Shown here: one piece after another, positions 56,650 through 64,000 of the stretch
How positions within the stretch are numbered: the stretch's first letter is position 1
Layout of the letters: every line of letters begins with the position of its first letter
Assembly (NCBI RefSeq): GCF_002284565.1
Contig: NZ_NPKI01000009.1
Coordinates: 129,676-193,675 of the forward strand
Length of the DNA stretch: 64,000 nucleotides
Direction: 5' to 3'
Origin: Mesorhizobium mediterraneum
Lineage (GTDB): Bacteria; Pseudomonadota; Alphaproteobacteria; Rhizobiales; Rhizobiaceae
Program-made: the position numbers and the translations under genes
Notes under the pieces: model-generated
Database searches by the model: none
What the model was told of the DNA's origin: nothing
What the model saw: the letters and a program-made list of their open reading frames with translations, nothing else

Positions 56650-58080
56650 ATGGAAGGCCAGGACGAACAGACGACCGGCGCCAGGGCCGCTGAGGATAGC
56701 CACGCCGACATTTATGGCGAGGACGGCGCCATTCTGTCGTCGTTCCTTGCCCAGATCGGCGCAGCGATCGCTGATCGCGACACGCTGACGCTGAAGCGTG
56801 AAGTCGACGACCTGCACCAGTCGGAACTCGGCGATCTGCTCGAGGCGCTTCATCCCGAACAGCGCCGCGCACTGGTCGAATTGTTGGGCGCCGACTTCGA
56901 CTTTTCCGCGCTGACCGAGGTCGACGAGGCGATACGCCGCGACATCGTCGACAATCTGCCCAACGCGCAGATCGCGCAGGGGGTGCAGGACCTCGATTCC
57001 GACGACGCGGTCTACATCCTCGAGGATCTCGAAAAGGAAGACCAGGACGAGATCCTGTCGCAGTTGCCGTTCACCGAGCGGATCAGGCTGCGCCGCTCGC
57101 TCGCCTATCCCGAAGAAACCGCCGGCCGCCGCATGCAGACGGAGTTCGTCGCGGTGCCGCCGTTCTGGACGATCGGCCAGACCATCGACTACATGCGCGA
57201 GGACCAGAACCTTCCCGACCGCTTCAGCCAGATATTCGTCATCGATCCGAGCTTCAAGCTGCTCGGCGCCATCGACCTCGACCAGATCCTGCGCACCAAG
57301 CGTTCGGTCAAGGTCGAAGAGGTCATGCATGAGACCAGGCACGCCATTCCGGCCAAGATGGACCAGGAAGAGGCGGCGCGCGAATTCGAGCAATACGACC
57401 TTCTCTCCGCCGCCGTCGTCGACGAGAATGACCGGCTGGTCGGCGTGCTGACGATCGACGACGTGGTCGACGTCATTCAGCAGGAAGCAGAGGAGGATCT
57501 GCTGCGCATGGGTGGTGTCGGCGACGAAGAACTCTCGGACAGCATTTTCTCGACCTCGCGCTCGCGCGTTCCGTGGCTGCTGGTCAACCTCGGGACGGCC
57601 TTCATCTCGGCCTCGGTGATCAGTATGTTCGGCGCGACGATCGAGGAAATGGTCGCACTTGCCGCACTGATGCCGATTGTCGCCTCGCTGGGCGGCAATG
57701 CCGGCACGCAGACGATGACAGTGACCGTGCGCGCGCTCGCCACACGTGACCTCGATATCTACAATGCCGGTCGCGTCATTCGCCGCGAGGTTGTGGTCGG
57801 CTTGCTGAATGGCATGGTCATTGCGGCGATCCTCGGGCTGGTCGCCGGCCTCTGGTTTCACAATCCCGACCTCGGTTTCGTCATTGCCGTGGCGATGATC
57901 GTGAACATGCTGGCCGCGGCACTCGGCGGCATTCTGATTCCGCTGTTCCTCGACAGGCTCGGCGCCGATCCGGCGATTTCGTCATCAATCTTCACGACGA
58001 TGATTACCGACGTTATCGGTTTCCTCGCCTTCCTTAGCCTTGCAACCTGGTGGCTGCATCTGGGCGCCGGAGCCGGATAA
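56650..58080 (+). CDS. mgtE: Magnesium transporter MgtE
   Basis: A 476-residue magnesium channel: N-terminal MgtE_N domain (residues about 25-160, LHPEQRRALVELLG), two CBS domains (about 160-285, with DQEEAAREFEQYDLLSAAVV), a plug helix and five transmembrane helices carrying MPIVASLGGNAGTQTMTVTV near 345 and an acidic selectivity aspartate in the last part. The cytosolic domains close the channel at high magnesium. The start ATG at 56650 has GGGAGG shortly upstream. Confidence 0.93.
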   Translation: MEGQDEQTTGARAAEDSHADIYGEDGAILSSFLAQIGAAIADRDTLTLKREVDDLHQSELGDLLEALHPEQRRALVELLGADFDFSALTEVDEAIRRDIVDNLPNAQIAQGVQDLDSDDAVYILEDLEKEDQDEILSQLPFTERIRLRRSLAYPEETAGRRMQTEFVAVPPFWTIGQTIDYMREDQNLPDRFSQIFVIDPSFKLLGAIDLDQILRTKRSVKVEEVMHETRHAIPAKMDQEEAAREFEQYDLLSAAVVDENDRLVGVLTIDDVVDVIQQEAEEDLLRMGGVGDEELSDSIFSTSRSRVPWLLVNLGTAFISASVISMFGATIEEMVALAALMPIVASLGGNAGTQTMTVTVRALATRDLDIYNAGRVIRREVVVGLLNGMVIAAILGLVAGLWFHNPDLGFVIAVAMIVNMLAAALGGILIPLFLDRLGADPAISSSIFTTMITDVIGFLAFLSLATWWLHLGAGAG

Positions 58081-58231
58081 GGCACTTCAATTGACTTTTA
58101 CGTAAGTTGCGTGCGAAGTTTTGACGGAGAGCCAACCGATCGATTCCGGTACGGGACGAGCCGCTTTTGTGAATGAAGGGCATCGCCGCATGATGGGTGA
58201 TCGCGCCGCTTTCCGGGCATTTGGAGTGATG

Positions 58232-58618
58232 ATGCGGGAATATTATTCGATCACAGAACTGACCCGCGAATTCGATGTTTCGACGCGGACGCTGCGCTTC
58301 TATGAGGACGAGGGGCTGGTGCAGCCGGTACGGCGCGGCCGCACGCGGCTGTTTCGCCCGTCGGACCGGCATCTCATCCGCCAGATCATGCGCGGCAAGA
58401 GGCTCGGCTTTTCGATCAACGAAATCCGCGAAATCATCCAGATGTACAAGGAGCCGCCCGGGGAGGTCGGTCAACTCAATCTGATGATCAAGCGCATCGA
58501 GGAAAAGCGAGAGGATCTGCGCCAGAAGCGCCGGGACCTCGAAGAGACCCTGGCCGAGCTCGACCAGGCTGAGGAATCCTGCGTCGAGCGACTGGTGGAG
58601 CTCGGCGTCAACACTTGA
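58232..58618 (+). CDS. MerR-family transcriptional regulator
   Basis: A MerR-type regulator beginning MREYYSITELTREFDVSTRT, with RFYEDEGLVQPVRRG recognition region, FRPSDRHLIRQIMRGKRLGF and a C-terminal coiled-coil dimerisation helix (KREDLRQKRRDLEETLAELD). I chose the ATG at 58232 (128 residues) because TTTGGAG lies just upstream; the preceding ATG at 58229 is equally possible, and a TTG at 58121 would add 37 residues. Alphaproteobacterial proteins of this type are LiuR-like regulators of acyl-CoA catabolism. No target operon is adjacent; TTACGTAA at 58098-58105 may be its own operator. Confidence 0.8.
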   Translation: MREYYSITELTREFDVSTRTLRFYEDEGLVQPVRRGRTRLFRPSDRHLIRQIMRGKRLGFSINEIREIIQMYKEPPGEVGQLNLMIKRIEEKREDLRQKRRDLEETLAELDQAEESCVERLVELGVNT

Positions 58619-58637
58619 GTGGCCTTTGCCGCACGCC

Positions 58638-59129
58638 TCAAATCCAGCGCCGCACCTTTTTCGCGTAATCCCGGTATTTCTTGCCGAATTTCGTCGCCAG
58701 GACTTTCTCCTCGCCTTCGATCGCCATCTTCTGCGTTGCGAAGGCCGCGATGATCGCCAGCGGCAGGAACCATACAATCCCCGAGACAAGGGCCACGCCG
58801 ATCAGCAGCAGCGTGTTGGCCAGATAAATCGGGTTGCGGCTGACGGCGAAAGGGCCTGATGTGACCAGGTGGTCCGGCACGGCGTTTGGGTGGAGCGTCG
58901 TCTTTGCCCGGATCATGGTGCGGATCGCCGTGAACCAGAGTGCGACGACGCCGAACAATGCCACCCAGCCGGCCGCGAACAGGATGTCGCCTAGAAGGCC
59001 GCCGATCCATGGAAGCGGATAGAGCAAGCCAAGCGCGATGCTGACGGCGATGGCTGCGAGATAGATCAGTGGCGGCCACGGTATAAACCCCGGTTTAGGC
59101 TGCCCCGGTTTAGGCTGATGGTCGGTCAT
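58638..59129 (-). CDS. Isoprenylcysteine carboxyl methyltransferase (ICMT)-like membrane protein
   Basis: A 163-residue membrane protein with four hydrophobic segments and the phospholipid/isoprenylcysteine methyltransferase signature HLVTSGPFAVSRNPIYLANT near residue 87 and a C-terminal KFGKKYRDYAKKVRRW. Bacterial members methylate varied lipids or small molecules; the substrate here is unknown. The ATG at 59129 overlaps the DUF1624 gene stop by ATGA, so both are co-translated. Confidence 0.8.
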   Translation of the reverse strand: MTDHQPKPGQPKPGFIPWPPLIYLAAIAVSIALGLLYPLPWIGGLLGDILFAAGWVALFGVVALWFTAIRTMIRAKTTLHPNAVPDHLVTSGPFAVSRNPIYLANTLLLIGVALVSGIVWFLPLAIIAAFATQKMAIEGEEKVLATKFGKKYRDYAKKVRRWI

Positions 59130-60130
59130 TGTGCTCCTCCCTCCATCAAAGTGCTGTCGGCTTTGGCTGTGCAGGCGCCGGCGAGCTCGTCGAGATGTGC
59201 CTTCCAGTCTGCAGCCTGGTCGTTGCTGTAGAGCCGATCAAGCGTGGCCTCGCCCTCGAGCGTATCGAGCATGCACACACAATAGCTGGAGCAGAACTCC
59301 GTGTCGCGCGATTGCTCGCACGACATCTGGCATTCTTTCAGGAAGCTCACCTGCCTGGTTTCGACCGGTGCCGGCATGATCTGCGAAAACAGCCAGACCG
59401 AGCCGATCAGCACCGGCTGGTGGATCAGATAGAAGGCGAGGCTGTGCCGGCCGATAAAGACCAGCGGATTTGTCCAGCGGGCAGGCGTGACGCTCGCCAG
59501 CCGCGTCAGCATGCCGGAGGCGGAGCTGAGCTTTGCCGCCGCGATGCCCGCAAGCACGGCGCCGAACCACGGCAACAGCGGGACATAATCGTTGGAGCGT
59601 GGATTGGTTGCCGACAGGCCGACCCACCACAGGGCCGGATGGTCGAAGATCCCGGACCTGAGATAGAGCGGAGCGGTGATGACGAAAGCCGCGACGACAA
59701 GCGTCAGCAGCGCCGGCAGCCGCAGAAACGCCAGGCCGAGCAGGCTGGCCAGCGCGATCTCGTGCAGGATGCCGAAGAAGATGAAGCTGTCGGGCGTGGC
59801 AAACCTTGTGGCGGCCGATATGGCGAGCGCCGCCCCGGCGACCATGGCGAAGCGTTTCCAGAAGCCGTTCCAGCGGATCTGTTTGCCATGGGCGAGGAAC
59901 AGGCTGACGCCAACCAGAAACAGGAAGGTCGAAGCGATGCAGCGCGCGTAGAACTTCCACCAGCCGAAGGCGGTCAGGCCGGGATCGGTGTAGCCGAAGA
60001 ATTCGAGATCCCAGGTGAAATGGTAGCTCGCCATGGCAAGCAAGGCGATGCCGCGTGCGACGTCGATGGCGATAATGCGCTTCGTCTTCGATTGATCCTG
60101 AACGGGGGCGATTGGCGTAAGGATGCTCAT
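59126..60130 (-). CDS. DUF1624 / heparan-alpha-glucosaminide acetyltransferase-like membrane protein with Cys-rich tail
   Basis: A 334-residue polytopic membrane protein with IAIDVARGIALLAMASYHFTWD near residue 20 (split over the first helix), FARCIASTFLFLVGVS-like helix 2 and FIGRHSLAFYLIHQPVL near 235, the hallmarks of DUF1624/HGSNAT-type acyltransferases. After the last helix, residues about 255-334 form a soluble tail with six cysteines spaced C-x3-C-x8-C-x3-C-x-C-x33-C, which I do not associate with the family. It is coupled to the ICMT-like gene by ATGA. Substrate unknown. Confidence 0.8.
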   Translation of the reverse strand: MSILTPIAPVQDQSKTKRIIAIDVARGIALLAMASYHFTWDLEFFGYTDPGLTAFGWWKFYARCIASTFLFLVGVSLFLAHGKQIRWNGFWKRFAMVAGAALAISAATRFATPDSFIFFGILHEIALASLLGLAFLRLPALLTLVVAAFVITAPLYLRSGIFDHPALWWVGLSATNPRSNDYVPLLPWFGAVLAGIAAAKLSSASGMLTRLASVTPARWTNPLVFIGRHSLAFYLIHQPVLIGSVWLFSQIMPAPVETRQVSFLKECQMSCEQSRDTEFCSSYCVCMLDTLEGEATLDRLYSNDQAADWKAHLDELAGACTAKADSTLMEGGAQ

Positions 60131-60213
60131 GGTCTCGCAATCTGATTCAGCACTGCAAGACGACTATCACGGTTGCCCCGGACAAAAGAAGGCGGGCCAA
60201 ACCTCTCAGATGT

Positions 60214-61395
60214 TCAGGGCGTCGGTGAAAGCGCTGTGTGGCGTTCGCGCACCCAGTTGTGGAAGCGGTGCAATTCATATTCCTCGGGCATCAGAACGCC
60301 CGCCTCGTGGCGCATCGAGCGCAGGCCCTTCTGGTTGACCTCGCAGATATCCGCGTCTTCCTCCAGCACCTGCCTGCCGAAGGCGACGATGTTGTCGATA
60401 TCAGCCGTTGGATCGGCGAGCGCTTCGGGCGAAAAAAGCCATTCGGCGGTCAGTTCGGTCTGCTCCGGGCCGAGCGGCACCAGCAGCACGGTGCGGACAT
60501 AATCGACATGGCCGACGATGAACATCGACGGCAAATTGGTGGCATAGGTCTGCCCGGCGGTACGCTCGGCGGACGTCAGCTCGGGAAAGACCGGGCCGTG
60601 GACGCGCCCGTCGCGCGACCAGGTCTCGGCTCCGGCCCGCAGGCCACCGGAAAACTCCGGCGCGTCATTGTCGGCGTGACGGGCCCATTCCGGGTCGTCG
60701 TGCCGCCCCATCAGGCCGCGGCCATAGATCGGCACCAGCCGAGACAGGTCCTTGTGAACGCCCGGGCAATGCAGGCACTCGTTGAAGTTCTCCCAGAAAA
60801 TCTTCCAGTTGCAGTCCATCACCTTGCGCAGCACATGGCCCGACACCAGCGTCTCCAGCGGCCAGTTGGCGAGATTGCCGGATGCGGGATCGAAGGATGT
60901 TTCGGCCGAACCGGCGGCGTCTTCCCTGAGATTGACGAAGACGAAACCGCGCCACACCGACAGTGCGACCCGATAGAGCGAATGATCGGCCTTGTCGAAG
61001 CCTTCAGGTAGCGATTTCGACGGCACGCGCACGAGATCGCCACGCAGCGAATAGGACCAGGCGTGATAGGGACAGGTGATGAGCCGCGCCTTCAGCCGTC
61101 CTTCGCTCGCCTGGCAGAGCTGCGAGCCGCGATGCCGGCAGGTGTTATGGAAGGCGCGCAGCTCGCCGGTCTCGTCGCGCAGCACGACGATCTCCTGCGT
61201 GCCGACACGGAACGTCCTGAACGCCAGCGGCTGGGCAAGGTCGGCCTCGCGGCAGACGAGCAGCCAGCTTCGATACCAGATGGCGTCGAGATCGCGCTGA
61301 TGGGCGTCGATGTCCCAGTACGCCGACGACGGCAGCGTCGGTTCAAGTCGCGTCAAACCGTTATAGGGATCGTGCTCGCTCGGGCTGGGTTGCAT
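60214..61395 (-). CDS. Rieske-type ring-hydroxylating oxygenase alpha subunit
   Basis: A 393-residue non-heme iron oxygenase. The Rieske [2Fe-2S] ligands are in CRHRGSQLC near residue 86 and CPYHAWSYSL near 108; the mononuclear iron site is in NFNECLHCPGVHKDL near 205, with the usual two histidines. Size and motifs resemble betaine, carnitine or stachydrine demethylases as much as aromatic dioxygenases, so the substrate is open. No reductase gene is adjacent. I chose the ATG at 61395 (MQPSPSEHDPYNGL); the frame opens 51 bp earlier. Confidence 0.85.
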   Translation of the reverse strand: MQPSPSEHDPYNGLTRLEPTLPSSAYWDIDAHQRDLDAIWYRSWLLVCREADLAQPLAFRTFRVGTQEIVVLRDETGELRAFHNTCRHRGSQLCQASEGRLKARLITCPYHAWSYSLRGDLVRVPSKSLPEGFDKADHSLYRVALSVWRGFVFVNLREDAAGSAETSFDPASGNLANWPLETLVSGHVLRKVMDCNWKIFWENFNECLHCPGVHKDLSRLVPIYGRGLMGRHDDPEWARHADNDAPEFSGGLRAGAETWSRDGRVHGPVFPELTSAERTAGQTYATNLPSMFIVGHVDYVRTVLLVPLGPEQTELTAEWLFSPEALADPTADIDNIVAFGRQVLEEDADICEVNQKGLRSMRHEAGVLMPEEYELHRFHNWVRERHTALSPTP

Positions 61396-61510
61396 GACCG
61401 GCTTCCTGTGATGCTCCAGCCGACACCCGGCCGCGAAAATTGTCAATCACGGCGCCGGCTGGCTGGCCTGCCAAGACGGCGCATTCGCGCTGGTAGCTGG
61501 CGGAATTTGG

Positions 61511-61539
61511 TTTGCCGGGCGTTACGATTCTGCCTATAG
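61511..61539 (+). promoter_or_regulatory. Predicted promoter of cbtBA-cobU-cobO
   Basis: TTTGCC (61511-61516) and CTATAG (61534-61539) are separated by 17 bp, directly before the riboswitch aptamer. The -35 is the same hexamer as in the promoter at 53159-53187. Confidence 0.55.
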
Positions 61540-61550
61540 TCGCAGCCGTC

Positions 61551-61720
61551 GTCGGTTCCTTTGGAACCAAGAGGGAATGCGGTGAGGGCAAAATTTGCCC
61601 AATGCCGTGGCTGCCCCCGCAACTGTGTGCGGTAGTCCTCTCCATATGCCACTGAAGAGTTTCTTCGGGAAGGTGGGGAAGGGCGCTGATCCGCGAGCCA
61701 GGAGACCTGCCGGCGACAGG
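61551..61720 (+). promoter_or_regulatory. Cobalamin riboswitch upstream of cbtB
   Basis: The aptamer blocks appear in order: AAGAGGGAATGCGGTG, GCTGCCCCCGCAACTG, TGCCACTGAAGAG ... CGGGAAGGTGGGGAAGG, and the B12 box GCGAGCCAGGAGACCTGCCG (61694-61713). Downstream, GCCCT/AGGGC (about 61736-61752) forms a hairpin next to the AAGGAC ribosome-binding site of cbtB, a plausible translational switch. B12 should repress cobalt uptake and the genes behind it. Confidence 0.95.
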
Positions 61721-61765
61721 AGAACTGACTTCTATGCCCTCGGGTGGAGGGCGAAAGGACAAGAC

Positions 61766-61945
61766 ATGAATACCGCTTCCGTCTCGCTCGGCGCTTCCGT
61801 CTCCTCGCAGTCGCGCTTCTTGCAGCTGGCGCTTGCTGCATTTCTCGGCATTTTCGTCATGGGCTTTGTCGGCTTCTCGCATATCGATGCGGTCCACAAT
61901 GCCGCTCACGACTATCGCCATTCGATGGCGTTTCCCTGCCACTGA
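61766..61945 (+). CDS. cbtB: CbtB, small cobalt transporter subunit
   Basis: A 59-residue protein with one transmembrane helix (LQLALAAFLGIFVMGFVGFS) and a histidine-rich C-terminus (HIDAVHNAAHDYRHSMAFPC then H) that is typical of CbtB and probably binds cobalt. CbtA/CbtB pairs are predicted cobalt importers found behind B12 riboswitches, exactly as here. The ATG at 61766 follows AAGGAC; the frame is open upstream through the riboswitch but is not coding. cbtA starts 15 bp downstream. Confidence 0.92.
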   Translation: MNTASVSLGASVSSQSRFLQLALAAFLGIFVMGFVGFSHIDAVHNAAHDYRHSMAFPCH

Positions 61946-61960
61946 CGAGGGGCTGACATC

Positions 61961-62740
61961 ATGACATTGTTTCGCAACGTCGTGTTCATCGCGGCGATCG
62001 CAGGGCTTGTGGCCGGCGTCGTCCTCGCCTGCATGCAGGCCTATGCCACCGTGCCGCTCATCCTGAAGGCGGAAGTCTACGAGCAGGCCGGCGGCGGCCA
62101 CGCGCATGACCATGCCGCGGCGCCGATAGCACCTGCCGAAAACGCAATGAGCACGACTGCTATGAGCAGCGCCGCACCGGCTGAAGCTGCCGCTCCGGAA
62201 GACGAAGGCTGGGCGCCGGCCGATGGCTTCGAGCGTTTCGTCTTCAATATCGCTGCCAATGTCGTTACCGGCATCGGCTTTGCTCTGATCCTGGTCGCCG
62301 CTTCGGAGTTTGCCGGCGGCATCGGCAATTGGCGTCAGGGCCTGTTCTGGGGGCTCGCTGGCTTTGCCGTGTTCACGCTGGCTCCGAACCTTGGCCTGCC
62401 ACCCGAACTGCCGGCGATGCCGGCCGCCGATCTCGCCCAGCGCCAGATCTGGTGGATGGCGACAGTGGTGGCGACAGCGGCCGGTCTCGGCCTGCTTGCC
62501 TTCCGCAAGTCGCTGCCGCTGGCGCTGCTTGCAGTGGCGTTGATCGTGGCGCCGCATATCGTCGGCGCGCCGCAGCCCGACAATTTCGAGTCGCCGATCC
62601 CGGAAGGTCTGCATCACCAGTTCGTGGTGGCGGTGACGCTGACCAATCTGGTGTTCTGGCTGGTGCTCGGCGCCGTCGTCGGCGTGGTGCGTGGCCGCTT
62701 GACCGGCACGGCGACGAGCCTGCGCGACAGCTTTGCCTGA
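61961..62740 (+). CDS. cbtA: CbtA, cobalt transporter subunit
   Basis: A 259-residue membrane protein with five hydrophobic segments. After the first helix comes a histidine-rich periplasmic or cytosolic loop (GGGHAHDHAA) and an Ala/Glu-rich stretch; later FNIAANVVTGIGFALILVAA, GLAGFAVFTLAPNLGLPPELP and the C-terminal HHQFVVAVTLTNLVFWLVLG are CbtA landmarks. With CbtB and the upstream riboswitch it is very likely a cobalt importer feeding the chelatase. The cobU frame overlaps its end by 8 bp. Confidence 0.92.
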   Translation: MTLFRNVVFIAAIAGLVAGVVLACMQAYATVPLILKAEVYEQAGGGHAHDHAAAPIAPAENAMSTTAMSSAAPAEAAAPEDEGWAPADGFERFVFNIAANVVTGIGFALILVAASEFAGGIGNWRQGLFWGLAGFAVFTLAPNLGLPPELPAMPAADLAQRQIWWMATVVATAAGLGLLAFRKSLPLALLAVALIVAPHIVGAPQPDNFESPIPEGLHHQFVVAVTLTNLVFWLVLGAVVGVVRGRLTGTATSLRDSFA

Positions 62741-63260
62741 TCGCGTTGCTTCCGGCGGGACGCTGACGCTGGTCATCGGCGGTGCGCGCTCCGGCAAGAG
62801 CGCGCATGCCGAAAGATTGGTGACGGCCTGTCCGGCGCCGTGGACATACATCGCCACGGCGCAAGCCTATGACGACGAGATGCGCGAGCGCATCGCGCTG
62901 CACCGATCGCGGCGCGGCGAGGGCTGGACGACCATCGATGCGCCGCTCGATCTCGTCGGCGCGATCGAGGCCCTGCCTGACGGCCGGCCTGTCCTGATCG
63001 ACTGCCTGACGCTGTGGCTGACCAACCATATGCTGGCCGAACATGACATTGAGGCTGAATGCCGGGGGCTGGCCGATGTGTTGTCGCGACCGCGCGGGCC
63101 ATGGCTCGTGGTCTCCAACGAGGTCGGCCAGGGCATCGTGCCGGACAATGCGCTCGCCCGTCGGTTTCGCGATGCCGCCGGCCGGCTCAACCAGCAGGTC
63201 GCGACGATAGCCGATACGGTGCTGATGATGGTGGCGGGACTGCCGCTGAAGGTGAAGTGA
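62733..63260 (+). CDS. cobU: Bifunctional adenosylcobinamide kinase / adenosylcobinamide-phosphate guanylyltransferase
   Basis: This enzyme (CobP in Pseudomonas nomenclature) phosphorylates adenosylcobinamide and adds GMP, giving the substrate of cobalamin synthase (1744-2511). The 175 residues have the P-loop VIGGARSGKSAHAERL, YIATAQAYDDEMRERIALH with the catalytic histidine, LIDCLTLWLTN and VSNEVGQGIVP. The only good start is a TTG at 62733, overlapping the cbtA stop; no strong ribosome-binding site is visible, so translation may depend on cbtA. Confidence 0.92.
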   Translation: MPDRVASGGTLTLVIGGARSGKSAHAERLVTACPAPWTYIATAQAYDDEMRERIALHRSRRGEGWTTIDAPLDLVGAIEALPDGRPVLIDCLTLWLTNHMLAEHDIEAECRGLADVLSRPRGPWLVVSNEVGQGIVPDNALARRFRDAAGRLNQQVATIADTVLMMVAGLPLKVK

Positions 63261-63261
63261 C

Positions 63262-63879
63262 ATGGCTGATACTATCGAACCCAAGGACGAAGAACGCCAC
63301 CGCGCCAAGATGGCCAAGCGCAAGGCGGTGCAGGACGCCGAGGTCGCGGCAAAGACGGTCGAGAAGGGGCTGCTGATCGTCAACACCGGCCCCGGCAAGG
63401 GCAAGACCACCGCTGCCTTCGGGCTGGCGCTGAGGATGCTCGGCTACGGCAAGCGCGTCGGCGTCGTCCAGTTCATCAAGGGCAAATGGCACACCGGCGA
63501 GAAGGACGCCTTTGCCGTTTTCGGCGATCGGGTCGTTTGGCACACGATGGGCGAGGGTTTTACCTGGGAGACTCAGGATCTGAAGCGCGACATCGCTGCC
63601 GCCGAGGCCGCCTGGGCCAAGGTGCTCGAGCTGATGGCCGATCCGTCGATCAGCCTCCTGGTGCTCGACGAGCTGAACATTGCGCTGCGCTACGACTATC
63701 TCGATCTGGACAAGGTGGTGGCGGCGCTGAAAGGGCGCCGCGAGGGTCTGCATGTCGTCGTCACTGGCCGCAACGCCAAGCCGGCGCTGGTCGAGGCGGC
63801 CGATCTGGTCACCGAGATGGGCGTGACCAAGCATCACTTTTCCGCCGGCGTGAAGGCGCAGCAAGGCATAGAGTTCTGA
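63262..63879 (+). CDS. cobO: Cob(I)yrinic acid a,c-diamide adenosyltransferase (CobO/CobA type)
   Basis: Attaches the upper adenosyl ligand to the corrin. The 205 residues include the P-loop NTGPGKGKTTAAFGLALRML near residue 37, VVQFIKGKWHTGEK, LLVLDELNIALRYDYLD near 130 and VVTGRNAKPALVEAADLVTE. The ATG at 63262 lies one base after the cobU stop. The gene is named cobO in aerobic clusters and cobA or btuR elsewhere. Confidence 0.94.
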   Translation: MADTIEPKDEERHRAKMAKRKAVQDAEVAAKTVEKGLLIVNTGPGKGKTTAAFGLALRMLGYGKRVGVVQFIKGKWHTGEKDAFAVFGDRVVWHTMGEGFTWETQDLKRDIAAAEAAWAKVLELMADPSISLLVLDELNIALRYDYLDLDKVVAALKGRREGLHVVVTGRNAKPALVEAADLVTEMGVTKHHFSAGVKAQQGIEF

Positions 63880-63980
63880 GAGGTTTTGGCCGCGCCTCTT
63901 CTTCCTTCTCCCCCTGTGGGACCTTTGCACAGAAGCCGAACGGTGATTCTGTGGTGAAGGTTGGAGCAGGGAGATTCGGG

Positions 63981-64000
63981 ATGGCGGATCGTGTTTTGGG
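63981..64000 (+). CDS. Possible start of a further gene, cut by the window edge
   Basis: An ATG at 63981 with CAGGGAG shortly upstream opens a frame reading MADRVLG to the window end. Seven codons are too few to identify it. The preceding 100 bp contain CTTCTCCCCCTGTGGG, a half-palindrome of the repeat type seen at 7037-7119. Confidence 0.3.

Noticed and set aside
61361..62857. 498-codon minus-strand frame across the riboswitch and cbtBA
   Set aside because: It runs antisense through a structured RNA and two motif-bearing transporter genes.

Overview
The window is a high-GC alphaproteobacterial chromosome segment, most likely from Mesorhizobium or a close Rhizobiales relative. This rests on protein character, the aerobic cobalamin gene set, CTTGAC-N17-CTATAT-like promoters, direct-repeat GAAC-N7-GAAC LexA boxes and abundant short palindromic repeats. 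I had no database access; family names come from motifs read in the translations.

Layout. 1-657: an AT-rich accessory gene cut by the window edge. 709-16964: an aerobic cobalamin (B12) cluster on the minus strand (DUF1636-cobW-cobN-cobG-cobH-cobI-cobJ, then cobL-cobE-cobM-cobA-cobB-cobS-cobT). It is headed by a promoter and a cobalamin riboswitch, and cobK lies on the opposite strand in the middle. 16972-18171: a YcaQ/AlkZ-like glycosylase. 18507-34491: a complete nuoA-N operon (respiratory complex I) with an extra gene between nuoF and nuoG. 34496-41790: birA, RNase J, methylmalonyl-CoA epimerase, DUF1467, proS and lolC/lolD. 41984-42127: a 28-codon gene behind overlapping LexA boxes. 42295-48925: lipB, tRNA-Leu(GAG), a methyltransferase, a TRAP transporter, a small basic ORF and a DapA-family enzyme. 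49249-53096: GH32 beta-fructosidase facing a sucrose-phosphatase-like and a sucrose-phosphate-synthase-like gene, probably a mannosylfructose or sucrose compatible-solute module. 53259-56225: a mipA/response regulator/histidine kinase operon. 56650-61395: mgtE, a MerR regulator, an ICMT-like methyltransferase, a DUF1624 membrane protein and a Rieske oxygenase. 61511-63879: a second cobalamin riboswitch, cobalt transporter cbtB-cbtA, cobU and cobO.

How the genes work together. The two riboswitch-led clusters supply most enzymes from uroporphyrinogen III to adenosylcobalamin, plus cobalt uptake and chelation. CobF, the chelatase partners CobS/CobT, CobQ and CobC/CobD are not in the window. Methylmalonyl-CoA epimerase feeds the B12-dependent mutase. 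Nearly every cob junction is a 4-nt ATGA or GTGA overlap, implying translational coupling.

Most interesting observations: (i) palindromic repeats inserted in frame inside cobG and cobN, the two copies of one family in opposite orientation yet encoding the same peptide arms; (ii) a predicted SOS-induced 28-residue membrane peptide resembling the size and regulation of the Caulobacter division inhibitor SidA; (iii) an unannotated minus-strand small-RNA candidate upstream of proS; (iv) cobK antisense inside an otherwise colinear operon; (v) a domain shared by the NuoE tail and the extra nuo-operon gene.
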